A stretch of 64,000 nt of DNA from Hepsetus odoe (GCA_017165825.1 CM029372.1:22579068-22643067); one strand, 5' to 3'; numbered from the stretch's first letter, positions 25,148 through 39,378 are shown. Numbers and translations: made by a program. Notes: generated from the sequence alone by a model not told the origin.

Positions 25148-26524
25148 ATGGCCTGTATTGTGATAATGTCTACTACCATCAGAAAGTGTTATAAATGTGG
25201 CTATAAAGTCTAGATGGTGCTTGATCACTCTGATGTTGTTTCCATTCTGTCAAATGTGTTCTCTTTTTTTGGCAAATCTGTTTCTCTGTTAAGCACAATT
25301 TATCACATCATGTCATTTAAAAGACAAAACTCTGTGTTTTATTCATATTCTTCCATCAAAATGTAGTGACTGCGTTTTGATGGTGTCATCATGCATCAGT
25401 GGGTAGATAAAAACCCTCCACTCCCACATATTATCACCTATCTTGATTTTTCCATTCCCAGCGATTTCAAACAACAGAAAACAAAAAAAATCTGATTAAA
25501 TGGTGGAGAGAGGTGAAACCTGCTTTTATTGCTGAATATTTGTTGATCCCCCACTGCAAGGTGATGTAATCAGTGCTTAAATGATGTTGTAGAGGTGAGC
25601 AAAGGTCGGTACATTTTTATCGAAAAAAAGACTTAAGGTTAGATGTAGAAGTTAAGTTGACTTTAAATACTATTTTTAGCCCAAACACACACATACACAT
25701 CAACTGTAGCAAAAAAAGGACATTTAGTCCTGGTTAAACTAACCAGATTTTTCATGAAAGATCCCCACTGAGCATATAAATTAGTCCAAGACTAACCTTA
25801 ATCTTGAGTGATTAAACCAGTGCTTCAAATGTGCTTCAAATTGTTGGGGGATAAAAATAGCAAAAGGGAAACAACACAAACCATCTGTACAGAGCGGCGC
25901 TGGCCCTTTACAGAATAATGGCGCTGAAATGATGCTAACCAGGCTCCTGAGGACCGTCTGCTGGAAGCACAGAGCGAGAAGCAGTCAGCAGTTAAAGGAA
26001 CACCCCCATATTTTTCAGTCCAATCTGCCACATCTGTACTTTAGAGTCGATTAGGCTGCGGTTGTATAGAATTTTCCAAATGCGGGATTTAAATACCGCA
26101 CCTTGCGGCTAGCGGGACTCCCCAGCCAGACCCATGTGTTTAATTACATATTTGACATAATTTGTCCCTAAATATGTTGAGATGAAAGTTAAAAAACTAA
26201 AACCTGCTATGATGCCCAGTCATCAGGACTAGCTGACATCACCAGAGAATGGCTACATGTCATATTCCCATTTATTTCAATGCAATATTTATAGATTTAA
26301 TTTGTGTTCCCCAGGTGATTAATGGCATTCTGAAGTGTTGAGCAGGGCTGTGAGGGTGAAGGAATTTCACCTGAGGTGATCTGAGGTGCCTCAGCACTGC
26401 AGTAAGCTGTATAAGGTCTGTTTGTATCTTCAAATTACTTAATGTAACCTTCACTTATTGCTGTACAAATAAGCTTTTATAATGGCAAACACAAATGAAA
26501 AAACCTCCTCTTTGCACACTGGAG

Positions 26525-26538
26525 TACACACACACCCA

Positions 26539-26592
<54 letters not shown>

Positions 26593-26606
26593 CTCACACA
26601 CACTTG
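26525..26606. repeat. (CA)n microsatellite
   Basis: CA run with ccca, aaca and ctca interruptions. Confidence 0.95.
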
Positions 26607-26926
26607 TCATATAAACAATATCTTCACATCATGGATTAGTCTCTCCCAGGATTAAACAATATGATTAATGATGAATGGTTATCAAGCTAAATTACAATCA
26701 CAATGTTCTTTTCTGAACATACTATGACATCATCATTATTACAATATATATTACGTCATCAAAATGAACATAAATCTTACATCATCATAATTACAATACT
26801 CATCATCTTCGTGTTTTTTTGCTAAGGGAGCAGAATTCATCCTTTTGAACTTGATTTAGTGCAGTAAGAAAAATGTGATGAAAACACGTATTCACATTTT
26901 TGTGATGTTTTCTTTCTTGAGGAACA

Positions 26927-27130
26927 GTGGCGGGTGGTCTAGTGGTAGGGTACTTGCCTCTGGATTTATGGCTCAAGAGGTCCCAGGCTCAAATCCCACC
27001 TCTAGCACTACCAGCACTGGGTCCCTGAGCAAGACCCTTAACCCTGAGTGTCTCCAGGAGGACTGTCCCTGTAATGAGGACATGGAAGTCGCTCTGGATA
27101 AGAGCATCTGCTAAATGCCATAAATGTAAT
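26927..27130 (+). mobile_element. SINE family B, full length
   Basis: Head ggtggtctagtggtagggta, caaatcccacctctagc, body gagcaagacccttaaccctg, tail ctctggataagagcatctgc. Confidence 0.9.
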
Positions 27131-27402
27131 AGTAGTAGCATGTTTTTGCCAAACCACACACCTCTAATTCTTCCTCATTCATTTTTGCTCACACATGATG
27201 AGGTGGAACATTAGATACAACTTAACCACCAGTGTCCTTAAGATTGGTGTTTTGTCACAGTGTTGTCACTTCCATCGCCTGCTATTGTGTAATGAAAGTA
27301 GTGGATGGGCAGGACCTCAGCACCTGATTTCTATTCAGTGTCGTTAATGACTAGCTGATATAACTGAGATTAAAAAAAACAGAGGAGTATTCCTTTAAAA
27401 CT

Positions 27403-27407
<5 letters not shown>

Positions 27408-27452
<45 letters not shown>

Positions 27453-27466
27453 AGAAAGAGAGAGAT
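27408..27466. repeat. (GA)n microsatellite
   Basis: GA run with aaag interruptions; a GT-rich tract follows at 27539-27569. Confidence 0.95.
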
Positions 27467-28541
27467 ATTGGTATTGAGTATTGGGTTAATCTGCCAGAGA
27501 GTTGAGAGTCATGCAAAGCCTTAGAGAAAAAGAGAGAGAGTGTGTGTGCGCGTATGTGTGTGTGTGTTTCTGCACAGTGAGTATTGTTGCATCAGGGTGC
27601 TGAAGGGTAGGCATGGGTTAACGAGTTCATTTCTATCCCAGCATGCCTTGCTTTATCCATAATGCTGTGCTGTGTGCGTGGGAGCTGGTGTGCAAAAGGC
27701 AGATGATGCGTGCTGGTGTGTGTGTGTATGTTAGAATAAAAGCAATGTCAGAGGGCAGAGCTGTACATGTTGTAAGTTAAATAAAGCCGAGAGCTGCACA
27801 CTAAAGGCCAGCTGCTTTCTGACGTGGCTTTCAGTCGTCTGTCTGATGGAACAGATGCACTTCCATTATAGCACCGCAGTCCACACGGACTGTAATGCCT
27901 GAGAAAATGAGCGTCCACCTGTCCAGCTGTGATTTTTTGTTGGCACACATTAATGAAGAGCTGGGTTTGGCGAGGATGGGTTTAAACAAGTTTTGCAGCT
28001 ATTTATAGAAAAGATACACACACACAAGCATACCACTCATATGACTTAAACATAAACACCCCTCACACACACACACACACACACAATCACAATGTTCTCT
28101 CTTGTTTACTTGTTAATTAAAACATTTGTATACATATTCATAACACATAAATACTGACTTCTGAGGTGCTACTATGCACATACAAGGCCTGTTTCTGTAA
28201 GATCTATATATTTGTATAGATTAAATTCATAGAGATTCATAATATCACATATAAGCAATTACATTTCGAATCCCATTTTGCTACCCCTTAAAGAAATTTT
28301 ACCAACAGCAGCCCTGTAAATGTGATTTTGCTTCAACAGGCAGTGCCGAGTAATGACCTGTTCAGAGCAATGCAGGGCCGTTGTGGACTGGATGAAGTAG
28401 CTCCAGTAATCTGTCTGTACAGCAGTGCTCCCCAACCATCTGCTGCTGTGCACATCTGTCTTCATTCCTCTACTGTCTTACCTTGTATCACAACCTACCC
28501 AACTAGCCTTGTGTGCCAAGGCATGATGCTGTGTTTACAGT

Positions 28542-28543
<2 letters not shown>

Positions 28544-28613
<70 letters not shown>
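28544..28613. repeat. (CA)n microsatellite
   Basis: About 35 uninterrupted CA units. Confidence 0.97.
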
Positions 28614-28614
<1 letters not shown>

Positions 28615-30452
28615 AGCATAACATTTCCCATTTCTGAGAGAGCTCTGTGCCAAGCAACATATTTACAGTGTGGTCTATTGGCTACAAATGAAAAAATGTT
28701 TAGCTTTTTCATTCACTTTTTACCCGGTGTTTAACAGAGTCTAAAAACACCAGCTGCACTTCGCACAGCGAGAACATTTCATAATGAATGGGCCAATAAA
28801 AACAGTGCAAAATTCGCTAAAAGCTTGTTGAATTAAGTTAATATTCTGGAGTTAGAATAGCGACAAAATCAGAGCAGGAAGAACAAGCGCTCTGGAACAA
28901 AAACCAGCACCATTAATAAAGCAGTAGCATCTCCCTCTGTACACATGAAACACGAGCGACTGCCCCCTCTGGATGTATAGATCTTTCTAAATACATTCCG
29001 GAAACCACGTGCAGCACTCCATTCTCCATATATCCCCACCCCAAGGGTACCGAGGAATTTGGGGAAAAACAAACTGCAATTGGGATTTTGCAGTGATTTA
29101 AATAATAAAATACACATGGGTATAAACGTGACCTTGGCTTTTAGATTAAATATCCCACATATATAACGCAAGGTTGGAAAATCAAGGACAATTTAAATAG
29201 CAGCTGTTGTTTGAGCAGTGATTTTAATATAAAAGCAATCATTCAGCCCCTCAGAATACTTTAAAAATGAAAGGCATTTAATCATCAAATAGCTGCATAT
29301 GAACCATGAAAAACTTCTCCCATTATGGACCAAAAGCAGGAAATCATCACTTTGCAACGACTAATTATGACCTATATTTTCATCCTTGTAACCTGTAAGC
29401 AAAATATCTGTTTAGTAAATGTAGTTTTCTTAAAATTTTCCACACTCATAAGCTACAGACAACACATAAAATAGTAATTAAAACTACATTTTCAAAGGAA
29501 GCTCAAATATGTAACAAAGCCAATAAATTATTATGGAGTTAGAAGCTTTCGATATTTCATGGCACACCTCAGTTCATTTAATATCAGGCAAAATCCAGAC
29601 CTGGAGGACCCCCTTCACCGCAGTATTTAGTGTCTTCTCCTCAACTTTAAACATGATGCTAGTGCAGCTACAAAAAGCCTCCTCCTTCCTCCTACCAATG
29701 CTGATACTATAGTCAGTATTCATTTTTGGGAATTAATCTTTATATTAAAATATGAAATGTTTTACGTATCAACCTAAAAGCTGTTTTATTCTATTGAAAA
29801 GCTGCTCTGTTGACTCTATTCAAAGTTGTGTTAGTCTGAGAAATTGGCAGTGAGCATGTCTCTCAATCCTTTGCACTGGAAAAATGACAGACAGTCCTTG
29901 AAAAACAGACAAGTGGAAAAACACATTCAATGTAGACTGAATCACTCCTTTAGTGTGAATGGCTAAAGCTAAACTTCTGTAGGCTGAATCAGTAGGTATA
30001 CGGAAATTAATTAGTTTTTAAAATAGGGAGGTTTTGCGGACACATTATCAGAAATGAACAGTATGGACCGGGGAGTAAATATTACATTCAGAAACTTTAC
30101 ATACTACAATGAACTCACGAACAATAAGATGAAAAATGATTCTCCATGATATGGGTCCTTTACCACTATGCAAAACTACTCTACAAGACATTTAAAATGC
30201 AAAAAATCAGCATTAGTAGGTGCCTGTAACCACAACCACAACACAAAATTGTTAAACTGTACATCGAGTATGGAAAATGATGGCCTGGGATGTCAGAAGG
30301 AAAATTGGTGGAGGCACCACACAGCCTTTGCAGGCTGGAAAGGTCAAAAGTCCATTTTCTTGCAGCAAAATCTTCATCCCAAAGGTGAGCACTGACCCCA
30401 GGCATTGCGCTTATTGACTTAAAGTGAAAAAAGAGAATTCTTGTCTACTGAA

Positions 30453-30568
30453 TGCGCTCAGGGAGCAGTGATGGGGACAGTACCTTGCTCAAGGGTACCT
30501 CAGGGTGACGAACCCACAATCTTCTGATCCGGGGGCCTAGTCCCTTACCCCTAGGCCACCGATGCCCA
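30453..30568 (-). mobile_element. SINE family A, head half
   Basis: Minus-strand agggagcagtgatggggaca through the head cccctaggccaccgatgccc. Confidence 0.8.
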
Positions 30569-31257
30569 AGTGGCTTAAACACTTGATGCTGCAAATATAA
30601 ATGATGGAGCACTCCTGAACAAATCAAACATCAAGTTGATGGCATACACTCTGTGTGTCTCTGAAGAAAGTCTTCTACAGCCATCTATAATTTCCTTATA
30701 GTCCATTTGAAAGTGTGTCACTAACAGTCCACTGTTAATCAGATGATATGACAAGAAAGTGGAGTATCAAAAACGTGATTTTCACTAGAGACTGAGCAAT
30801 ATAATGATATCAAGAGATATTTAACAGATCAGTGCATACATATTTTCATTTTCAAAGTAAATGTCAGTATCATCATGAAATGATCATCATATTACATGTA
30901 TTCCAAGCGATCCACCCCTTCAAACAGCAGCGTTTAATGTGCAGTTAAATTCTCAAGAGAGCCAAAGAGTTTAAATGTTGTCCCTGCTCTATAACACATT
31001 GACAAATCTAATCTGACAAAGGTTAAGGAGATTAATCATGGGTCTTAAAGCAGCAAAAGCACGACACTGTACAGGGCTTGGGCCCTCAAGACAGAGTGAG
31101 GCTGCTGCAGTACGAAAAGGTCGATCAGCACACAGATACTCTTTGATGACTTGCAAATCAATGGTGGGAATTACTGGACATAGTTAAACTAAACAAAAAA
31201 CTGAGCTGGAGAATTCAGATCCCAGGGATTTCGTTCTGACTGCTGGGTTGAGCTAAT

Positions 31258-31552
31258 TAAAGTGAAAGTGACTATTTTGTGAAACACAGCACAGCACACA
31301 ATGAGCCACAATGAAATTCCACCTCTGCTTTACATTCACAGCATTTAGCAGACACTTTTATTCGGAGTGGCGTCCATGTTCTAATTACAGGGACAGTCCC
31401 CCTGGAGCAATTCAGGGTTAAGGGTCTTAAGCAGCGATTAAGCAGCAACGGGACAGTACCTTACTCAAGGATACCTCAGGGCAACCTACTGGTCTGGGAT
31501 TCAAACCCATAACCTTTCCTTTCAGGGCCAACTCCCTAATCGCCACTGCCCC
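31258..31552 (-). mobile_element. SINE A interrupted by a headless SINE B
   Basis: A-family tail at 31258-31333 (agtgaaagtgactattttgt, ccacctctgcttt), then a B tail and body at about 31334-31430 (gcatttagcagacac, gggacagtccccctggagca), then the A body and head from about 31431. The inserted B copy lacks its tRNA-like head. Confidence 0.8.
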
Positions 31553-31920
31553 AACACTAACATTACTAATTTCTGAACCAGAATTCAGCAGAATTAACCC
31601 AGTTTAATTGTTACGTATTTCTGTTATGCGTGACGTGTAACTGATAACAGATTGTCTGCCATCAGAGGCCCAGAGTGAACATTATGGCATTTAAAATGCC
31701 TTCACATCTCTTCTCTGAGCATTTTAGTAAATCACAGTCAACAGAGTCTCATCATTGGGTGGCATATTTAAACAGAAAAACAGCAGCTCAAATTACAGCA
31801 CATAAACACTTAAGCACATTACCCATCATACATATCAGGATAGCTTAAGCTTGTCCTAATTATAACATACTGAATTTGGTCATTTGAGATCAGTTATATG
31901 ATTGTAATTACTTAGGCTGA

Positions 31921-32161
31921 GCCTAGTGGTTAGGGCGTCGGCCGCTTGATCGGAGGATCGGGGGTTCGAACCCCTTCCCAATGGGTTGCCCTGAGGTACC
32001 CTTGAGCAAGGTGCCATCCCTGTCCCGCTCCTCCCTGCGATGGGCTGGCGACCTGTCCAGGGTGCGTCCCCCATCCTCGCCCTGTGTGCGCTGGGTTGGA
32101 CACCAGCACTCCCCCGCGACCCCGTTTGGGACAAGCGGCAGATAATGGATGGATGGATGGA
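31921..32161 (+). mobile_element. SINE family C with perfect 12-base target duplication
   Basis: Head gcctagtggttagggcgtcg, gggttcgaacccc, tail gatgggctggcgacctgtcc to the ggatggatggatgg end. It is flanked by tacttaggctga at 31909-31920 and again at 32162-32173. Confidence 0.95.
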
Positions 32162-32448
32162 TACTTAGGCTGATCATTCACTGTGCACATATATATATAT
32201 TTTCATTTTAAAGCCATATTGTGCCACAACTTGCACCTTGGGTACATTTTCTTCACTCAGTTTGAGGCAAACTGGTTAATTGGCTACTTCTAGAGGTGGC
32301 ACAGTGGCAAGAACCTCCGAGCATAGTTCAAAGGATTCTGGGTTGTCTTGATTTAACCCATGCACCAAATGAAGCAATGGGTTCTGTACATCTGAACCCT
32401 TCAGAAACATTTGTTCCCTTGGGAAAATTTGTTTGTTAAAAGTTTCAT

Positions 32449-32487
32449 CCATCCATCCATCCATCCATCCATCCATCCATCCATCCT
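32449..32487. repeat. (ATCC)n microsatellite
   Basis: About nine atcc units. They match the tail repeat of SINE C in reverse, but no SINE body adjoins. Confidence 0.95.
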
Positions 32488-33453
32488 TGAGATGTTTGAA
32501 ACAATCCCCAGGGGTTCTGCCTTGTATTTGTTCATGACTTATATGCTGAAAAAGTCAATAAAAGTTCACTAAAGAAGGCCAGTCATTCTTCACCGCTGCC
32601 ACAAGTGGATAGAAAAATTGCATACAACTTTCATTAAGTTAAAAAATGTATTTTACATATTTATATTTTTAAATAGATTCTAAAATCCAAACACTGTAAG
32701 AGGCAGTTTACAACCCTTTTTGGAAAAGGTCATTTCTAATAACTATTGGAAGTTAAAAAGTTAATGCATGTTGAACCCTGCATATGGAGACATGCTGTGA
32801 ACTCACACTGCAGCAAAGCTGTAGCCGACGGCACTGCAGGCAGCAGATTACATACTGAAACATGAATGTTGTCCTCTTAGTGGAACAAGCTAAGAAAGCT
32901 TAAAAAGTTTATGAAATGTTTGAAGTTAAACAGTCTGCAATTGATAATGCTGGGAAGACACTGCACAGCCCCTTCCAAAAAAAGAGTGATGACAATCTCG
33001 TCTGCATTAAAACACTTTTCTTTATGATCCACTCTTTTCCTGAGATATGTTATTTATGGGCTGGGATGTAAATTAAAGTAAAAGAACATGAGGATTAAAA
33101 GCATTCCTGAGTTCCAACACAGGCACCAGAATGAAAGAACATTAGACAGCGTGCTGGTAAGAAAGGCCATGAAGCTGTCTTTGAAAGCGACAGCCTTTAT
33201 CGAAGGCCCCTTTTCTGCGAGCCATGAAAGAAAAAATGGATGGCGGGTTTAAAAACGTAAACGGTGATTTTTAAAACCACTTACAGCCAGCCAGAAAACA
33301 CAAAAAGGGGTTTCATACTCAAGGGACTAAATGTGGTATGTTGCTGAGACATTATGTGAAGAAAGAGAAAAGGAGAACAGGGTGGAGGGCAAACAGACAT
33401 ATGAAAGAGGCAGAAATGGGGAAACAGTATGACAATAAGAGAGGGTGAATGAA

Positions 33454-33460
<7 letters not shown>

Positions 33461-33494
<34 letters not shown>
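33461..33494. repeat. (GA)n microsatellite
   Basis: Uninterrupted GA run. Confidence 0.95.
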
Positions 33495-33496
<2 letters not shown>

Positions 33497-33806
33497 CAGA
33501 AAATGTCTTCAACTAAATCCAAACCGGAGATGGACACTGAAATGCTGTGAATGACCAGCAGCCAAGGATTCAGGCATGGCCAACCAATCAGAGAGCCAGT
33601 GAAAAGGCTCTAGTGGATTGCGGCCAATTCTCAGTGAGAGTTTGGTTACAAGTCAGAGTTTTGTACTGTGGATGCCAATCTCGCTATACAACGTCATCAG
33701 CATTGAAAGCAATGGATTTTTATTTAACTGTAAAAGTGGCTCAGATGATCTACTGTGTACTAAGCCAGTGGTTTCCAGTCCAGTCCTGGAGAGCCATTAT
33801 CCTGAT

Positions 33807-33830
33807 TATATATATATATATATATATATT
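33807..33830. repeat. (AT)n microsatellite beside a hAT-MITE-like fragment
   Basis: Short AT run. The preceding ccagtcctggagagccatta (33778-33797) resembles the end of the fold-back MITE family at 22832. Confidence 0.8.
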
Positions 33831-35340
33831 TGCCATTACCTTTGCACAGACTACAGTGTAGCTGAGTGCTGAAGTGAACATTCTGGGCCAAGACAGTCGT
33901 GGACCTTTCTAAAAACTGCAATCATCTTCTAGAAAAGAAAAAAATCCAAACTATTCAGTTGTACTCTACAATAAACCCACTTACCCACTCACAAAGAAGT
34001 TTTTCTGTATCCCATCTTGACACTTGCAGTGATTACAGATCTCTTGTGTAATGTCTCTCAATGAAAGCATGAAAAAGTTTCCCATGGCTGACCTTTTTTT
34101 CACTGTTCATCTGCTGCTGCTTTAATTGTTTGAGCACATTTGACTGCTGGACGCAAAAGAAAGTGTTTTTTCGATGATTATTTTTCACTTGTGTTACCAT
34201 TTAATTTATCTGAATAGTCCTCTGGGCCTAGTCTTAATCTTTTTTTCCCAATTTAGCCAAAAAAGTACAGTTTGGATTTCTGCTTAATGACTGAAGATTG
34301 CTGGGAAAAACATCAAAACATTAAGAGCAGGAATCGAACAGGACTAGGGATGAGAAGCTCAGTAGTATGTGTATGCCCTGTCATCAGTAGACAAAACAAA
34401 GCAATGACTAAAAGCAGAGAAACACAGTTTCCATTAAAGACACTGTTATGACTGTCAGAAGCAGCCTTAAGCATGTTTAACACGGAGCAGACAGTAATGG
34501 GGCTAGAATTACGCATGTGCTGTGTCAGTCTCATGTCAAGTCATGCCCTAAAATGTGCAAACATGGATTTGTGATACAAAACACTCCCTCGATTACTATA
34601 TTTTTCTCCCTAGCTGAACATGAGTTAAAGATTTCACCTGATGCATTCGCTCCTATTTGATTATTTGTACAGATGCAAGCCCATTTAAAGCACATTTTGT
34701 TTGGGGGAGCTCGGAATAACTTCACACACGCAAATCTGCTGAACGCCTCAAGACGTCAGGCCCAGGCAGGCTGCTTTAAATGCTGGAGGTTACTCTTCGA
34801 TTCATTACACACTTCTGCTGCATAACGCCGAAACCGCAAAGAATTTATGGGCGAGGTTTGCTCCTTTTTCTAAAATGGCTGATTTACAATGTGAACAAAA
34901 AGAAAAACAAAAACCAATATTAATGACTATCATCCATTATATGAATTACATTTTGGCGTCTTTCATCAACATTTAAAAACAAGCTTCAAAACACAAACCA
35001 AGCAACAGCAAAAACAAGAAATCACAAACTCTTCTGTTAGTGCTGATTAATATTGCAGACCAAAACATTGTGATATTGGGGAATAAACTCTTCCCCCTTT
35101 CAGATGTGAGAAGTCTGGTCTGTTGTAACGCCATGGAATGTGAATATTTTTGAAGCACAGTTGAATTATACTGTTGCCATATTGCCCGCCTTTATTTTGC
35201 ATAAAGCATGGAAAGCTGAGCTTTCCACGAGTGCGTATTAGTTTTTTACATCCCTATAAAATCATAGGATTTTGATCATCTGATGAAGTGATTCACCAAG
35301 TCACAGTCAAAACATTTTCAACCATTTTCAGGTTTTATTG

Positions 35341-35512
35341 CAAGGGAGCACAACTCTGGTCCTGCACAATATCCAGCACAGTTAAGTAGTCTCCTTTTTC
35401 AGACACACCCACTAAACCTGGCAGTTAACAGATGAGTTAAACCAGGTGTTTCTGGGCAGCGAAATTAACAAACTGTACAAACCCTGACCCTCCAGGTCAA
35501 GGTGCCCCCTTG
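35341..35512. mobile_element. degraded fold-back MITE of hAT type
   Basis: The left end caagggagcacaactctggt and the right end, read in reverse as caagggggcaccttgacctg, are inverted copies about 170 bases apart. The inner sequence acacacccactaaacctg resembles the element at 22832. No target duplication remains. Confidence 0.6.
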
Positions 35513-35967
35513 CTTCAAACGTTTAACCACCTTGTAATTTTGAAAGACTGGAGACGTTCAGGGGAGAATGCACCTCACCAAACCACTGATGTAGTTCTGG
35601 ATTGCTTGAATTATATTTGACGAAAACTGGTGGTTGTTTCATGTGAATATCTTGAGAACGTCCCATTGAGAACTGTCTGGAATTGACATCATGATTTTCT
35701 AAACGCTGCAATATAAGTTCTTGTGAATTGGGGTCTGTATTCAGCTTTAACTCAACTTTAACGTATTATGCTTGTTAGACCAGCGGTTATTCAACCATCA
35801 AGGAGTGCAGTTGAATTGACACTGGATCAATATGAACATGGTTAATTTTTTAAGCGTCAAACCAATGGCCAGTGCAACAGTTAATAACATTGGATTAACA
35901 ATCATAGTTTGCTAACTGGGAATAATATATCATCCAGAAGTAGTTGTGTGTTTTAAATCAGCTTGAT

Positions 35968-35969
<2 letters not shown>

Positions 35970-36012
<43 letters not shown>
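35970..36012. repeat. (GT)n microsatellite
   Basis: Uninterrupted GT run. Confidence 0.95.
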
Positions 36013-36015
<3 letters not shown>

Positions 36016-36171
36016 TGTAGTTCAGGGACACTTTGGATCCATTTAGTATAGTATGCTCTATTTAACTTTCTCTGGGCTTCCGTGCAAAACCTTTCTCTGC
36101 ATTATCCAAGACATGCTGCTTACTGTCTCAAATTAATGATGCATAGTAAACCTATAAATTAACTTTCTCTC

Positions 36172-36173
<2 letters not shown>

Positions 36174-36209
<36 letters not shown>

Positions 36210-36224
36210 ACACACACACATTCA

Positions 36225-36302
<78 letters not shown>
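36174..36302. repeat. long (CA)n microsatellite
   Basis: About 130 bases of CA with three short interruptions, the longest dinucleotide array in the window. Confidence 0.97.
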
Positions 36303-36304
<2 letters not shown>

Positions 36305-37018
36305 CACACAGTTTTCCTAATGGAGCTGGGCTCCTCTCCAAAAAGCCCCTGTCTGTATAATTTTCTGCAGTGTGATAGCCAGGTGAGATAACGCAAGCCC
36401 AAAAACTTGATGAGCAGAGAATGAAAACCCCACTGTAACTGTTATACATTCACACTGGAACGGTCTTTGTCTGCTAGAATAGCACAGTGGAGACCAGGGC
36501 CTTTAGATGTTGAAAGGTACACCCGGACACTCTGGAGGAACAGAGCCAAATGAAGCCAGTCAATACAATTATGTAGAAGGTCTAAAGCTCCACTTCATCA
36601 AGCTGCAGCTGTAAGTTATCAGCTAGGTTGGAAACCCCAATGGAGAATATGGAGAATCAGGGCTCTGCAGCTGCTCAACCAACTCGAGGCCTGTATTCCC
36701 AGAAGCATCCTAGCATGAAGAGCATTTTAAGTCACTGTCAAGTTGAATACTGGCTAATCCAAAAACTGTCCAACCTCTCTCCTAAAAATCTAAAGCCAAG
36801 TACAGTTCATGTCCAACACTAAGCACCGACTGCTATCTAATGTCCAACAGGTGTTAATTCAAGCTGTAGGTATGTGTAGGTATGTGATATTAAAATGGCC
36901 TTTACCCTGTAGTTTTAGATTCTTCTAATTTGTGCTGCTTTCCAGCTTATTATATAACTTTCCATTGAATATCCATCATTTTAATGGCATGTCCACCAAA
37001 ATTCTGTGCTTTTTATGA

Positions 37019-37223
37019 AAAGTGAAAGTGAATATTTGTCCTTGTGAAACACAGCACACAGTGAAACACAACCTCTGCTTTTCACCCCCACAGCCATATC
37101 CAGCACCTGATGAGCAGTGATGGGGACAAGTGTACCTCAGGGCAACCTACTGAGCAAGGATCTGAACCTATGACATTGTGATCCAGCAGCATAGTCCCTT
37201 ACCACAGGGCCACCGCTGCCCCT
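37019..37223 (-). mobile_element. SINE family A, internally deleted
   Basis: Minus-strand tail agtgaaagtgaatatttgtc through the head ccacagggccaccgctgccc. The ttgctcaagg segment is missing from the body. Confidence 0.8.
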
Positions 37224-37317
37224 TCAGGAGCTTGGGAAGGGATTCCACAAGAAGTATAAACTATGAAATCAAAGATGTTCCTTAAAGCACTACAGCTAAA
37301 AAGGTGAATATATATAA

Positions 37318-37456
37318 GCGGTTCGAATCCCACCTCTGGCACTACCACCACTGGGTCCCTGAGCAAGACCCTTAACCCTGAGTGTCTCCAGGGGGACTGT
37401 CCCTGTAATTAGGACCTGTAAGTCGCTAAATGCCGTAAATGTAAATGTAAATGTAC
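37318..37456 (+). mobile_element. SINE family B, 5'-truncated
   Basis: It begins at the box B-like ggttcgaatcccacctc and runs to the tail ccgtaaatgtaaatg. The stretch between gtcgct and aaatgccg is shortened. Confidence 0.85.
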
Positions 37457-38730
37457 AATCGGAAGGCTGGGTGAGTGATGGCTAACATCTCAGAGTCATG
37501 TGAAGCCCCACCACACCTTTTTAAACTTCTGCTAAAATAGCATCACTGTGTTAGCAGAATCTAATGGTTCAATGCTCAATATGTTTAGACAACAATGTAT
37601 GAATCAATGGTTACAGTGATGGCCCAGAAATTCATTTTGGTGCATAATCCTTAAATTCCAACCAAAACCCTGTCTCATGGAAATCTATAGTCTATCATCG
37701 TTCCTTTCTCCTTCCAAACCTGCACAACTGATCCAAGGCCTTCAGAAATGTCTAAACAGTGGCACCAGGTATAAAAGATTAGAACAGGAATTCAATTGTA
37801 TCAGTTCAGGACAGTGCTGTGTGGTCTTATTTTGGTAGTACATACAACAAGTGTCTCCAAGAACAGGGAAAGGTGTCCTAATTATTGTCCAAAACTGTCT
37901 GTTAGAATTCAGTTGAAAATGTCAAAAGGTTTATTGAAGGGTAAATTTAAAGATTTCTCCACTGGTGCAGGAGAATTCCTTTTCGGCACATTTTCATGTT
38001 TTCCTGTTTTCCTACATACCAGCTCCAACTTTTCAGTCCAGTAACATCTCTGCTCTGAGCTGAAGTGGATGTGCTGAAGCACACGAGGCAGTGTACCTTC
38101 AGGAACAGATTTGCGAAATGCTGCTTTAGGGAATCAAGGTTGTTTCCACTTCACTCTAAATAATCCATTTTGGCCCTCTTTTTTCCAGACTGTTATAATC
38201 ACACACACATTACTATCAGTACGTAAATCTGTTGTTATGCTAGATTGTTATGGTGACACAGCTGAAATGAACTGAATTTCTGGCATTGGGAGAAAGCATG
38301 AGAGAAACAGCAGAATTACCATCAGATCAGAGAGAGCCCAGGATGGAGCTTAAGCTAGCCTTTGCTCTGGCACTGCCCCACAGCCTGCACTGTTTATCTC
38401 TAAACAATGCCACCGATTGTGCAGCCAGCGCTTAATACTGTCAAAGCCAAGACCCCCCCAGCAGGGAGCAGAGCAAAAGTTACAATCCACAAGCTTACTC
38501 AACTGGCAAAACTCTACGTCCGCACTCAAAACAACCATGTGAGCCTGTTCTGATGGATTTAATAGTATGCTGAATTTGTGGCATTAGTAGAAATTAGACA
38601 TTTGCCGGTTTCTGTTTGAAGAATAGGATGGTTTGTTGTTCTCCATTTATTCTCTTTTTATCCTCTATTTTAGGCCAGGTTCTAATATTTCATCATATTC
38701 CTTCCTGCTTACTTATACTTGCATATAGGA

Positions 38731-38731
38731 A

Positions 38732-38768
<37 letters not shown>
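38731..38768. repeat. (AT)n microsatellite
   Basis: AT dinucleotide run. Confidence 0.95.
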
Positions 38769-38773
<5 letters not shown>

Positions 38774-39229
38774 GAAAGCTATTTGGCCCAGTTGTTGGAC
38801 TTGTATGGGATAAGGCAGTCTACACTGTAGTAAATAATTAATATAGCAGATATAATAAAGCAGATATAGCCCATCATTACTTCCGTGATGTAACGATAAC
38901 AATCATGTTACACCAGCTTAAAATAACTAACCAACCAACACGCTTCCATATAAAGCCTGCTGCTCTCCAACTTTTAAATGAGTTGTAAGCATTTAGGAAT
39001 AAAGATCAGCAAACTTCACCATATTAAGAGTCATACGCAATCCTAATCCTAAGAAACATACTGTGTCACCATTGTGTCTGGACGATCAAACTCAAGACCA
39101 TCTTTGTTGTCTTAGCCTTCTCTTCTTTGCTTAGCACATCAGTATTTTGAATTTGAAGCTTAGAAACAAAGAAGGAGTTCCCAAAACCCTGATAGGGAAA
39201 ATGTCTACCCATCCCGATGGCAATTATGA

Positions 39230-39378
39230 AGTGAAAGTGACTATTTGTCATAGTGAAACACAGCACAAACGAAAAGTATCCTCTCTATTTAACACAAACA
39301 CACTGCATAGCAGTGGGCCATGATGGGGACAGTACCTTGCTCAAGGGTACCTCAGGGATACTAGGCCAACATTGCCTA
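39230..39378 (-). mobile_element. SINE family A, internally deleted
   Basis: Minus-strand tail agtgaaagtgactatttgtc, ttgctcaagggtacctcagg, then a remnant of the head (actaggccaacattgcc). Confidence 0.8.

Noticed and set aside
32449..32487. CRISPR-like or satellite array of catc units
   Set aside because: A simple tetranucleotide run without spacers; a microsatellite in a vertebrate genome.
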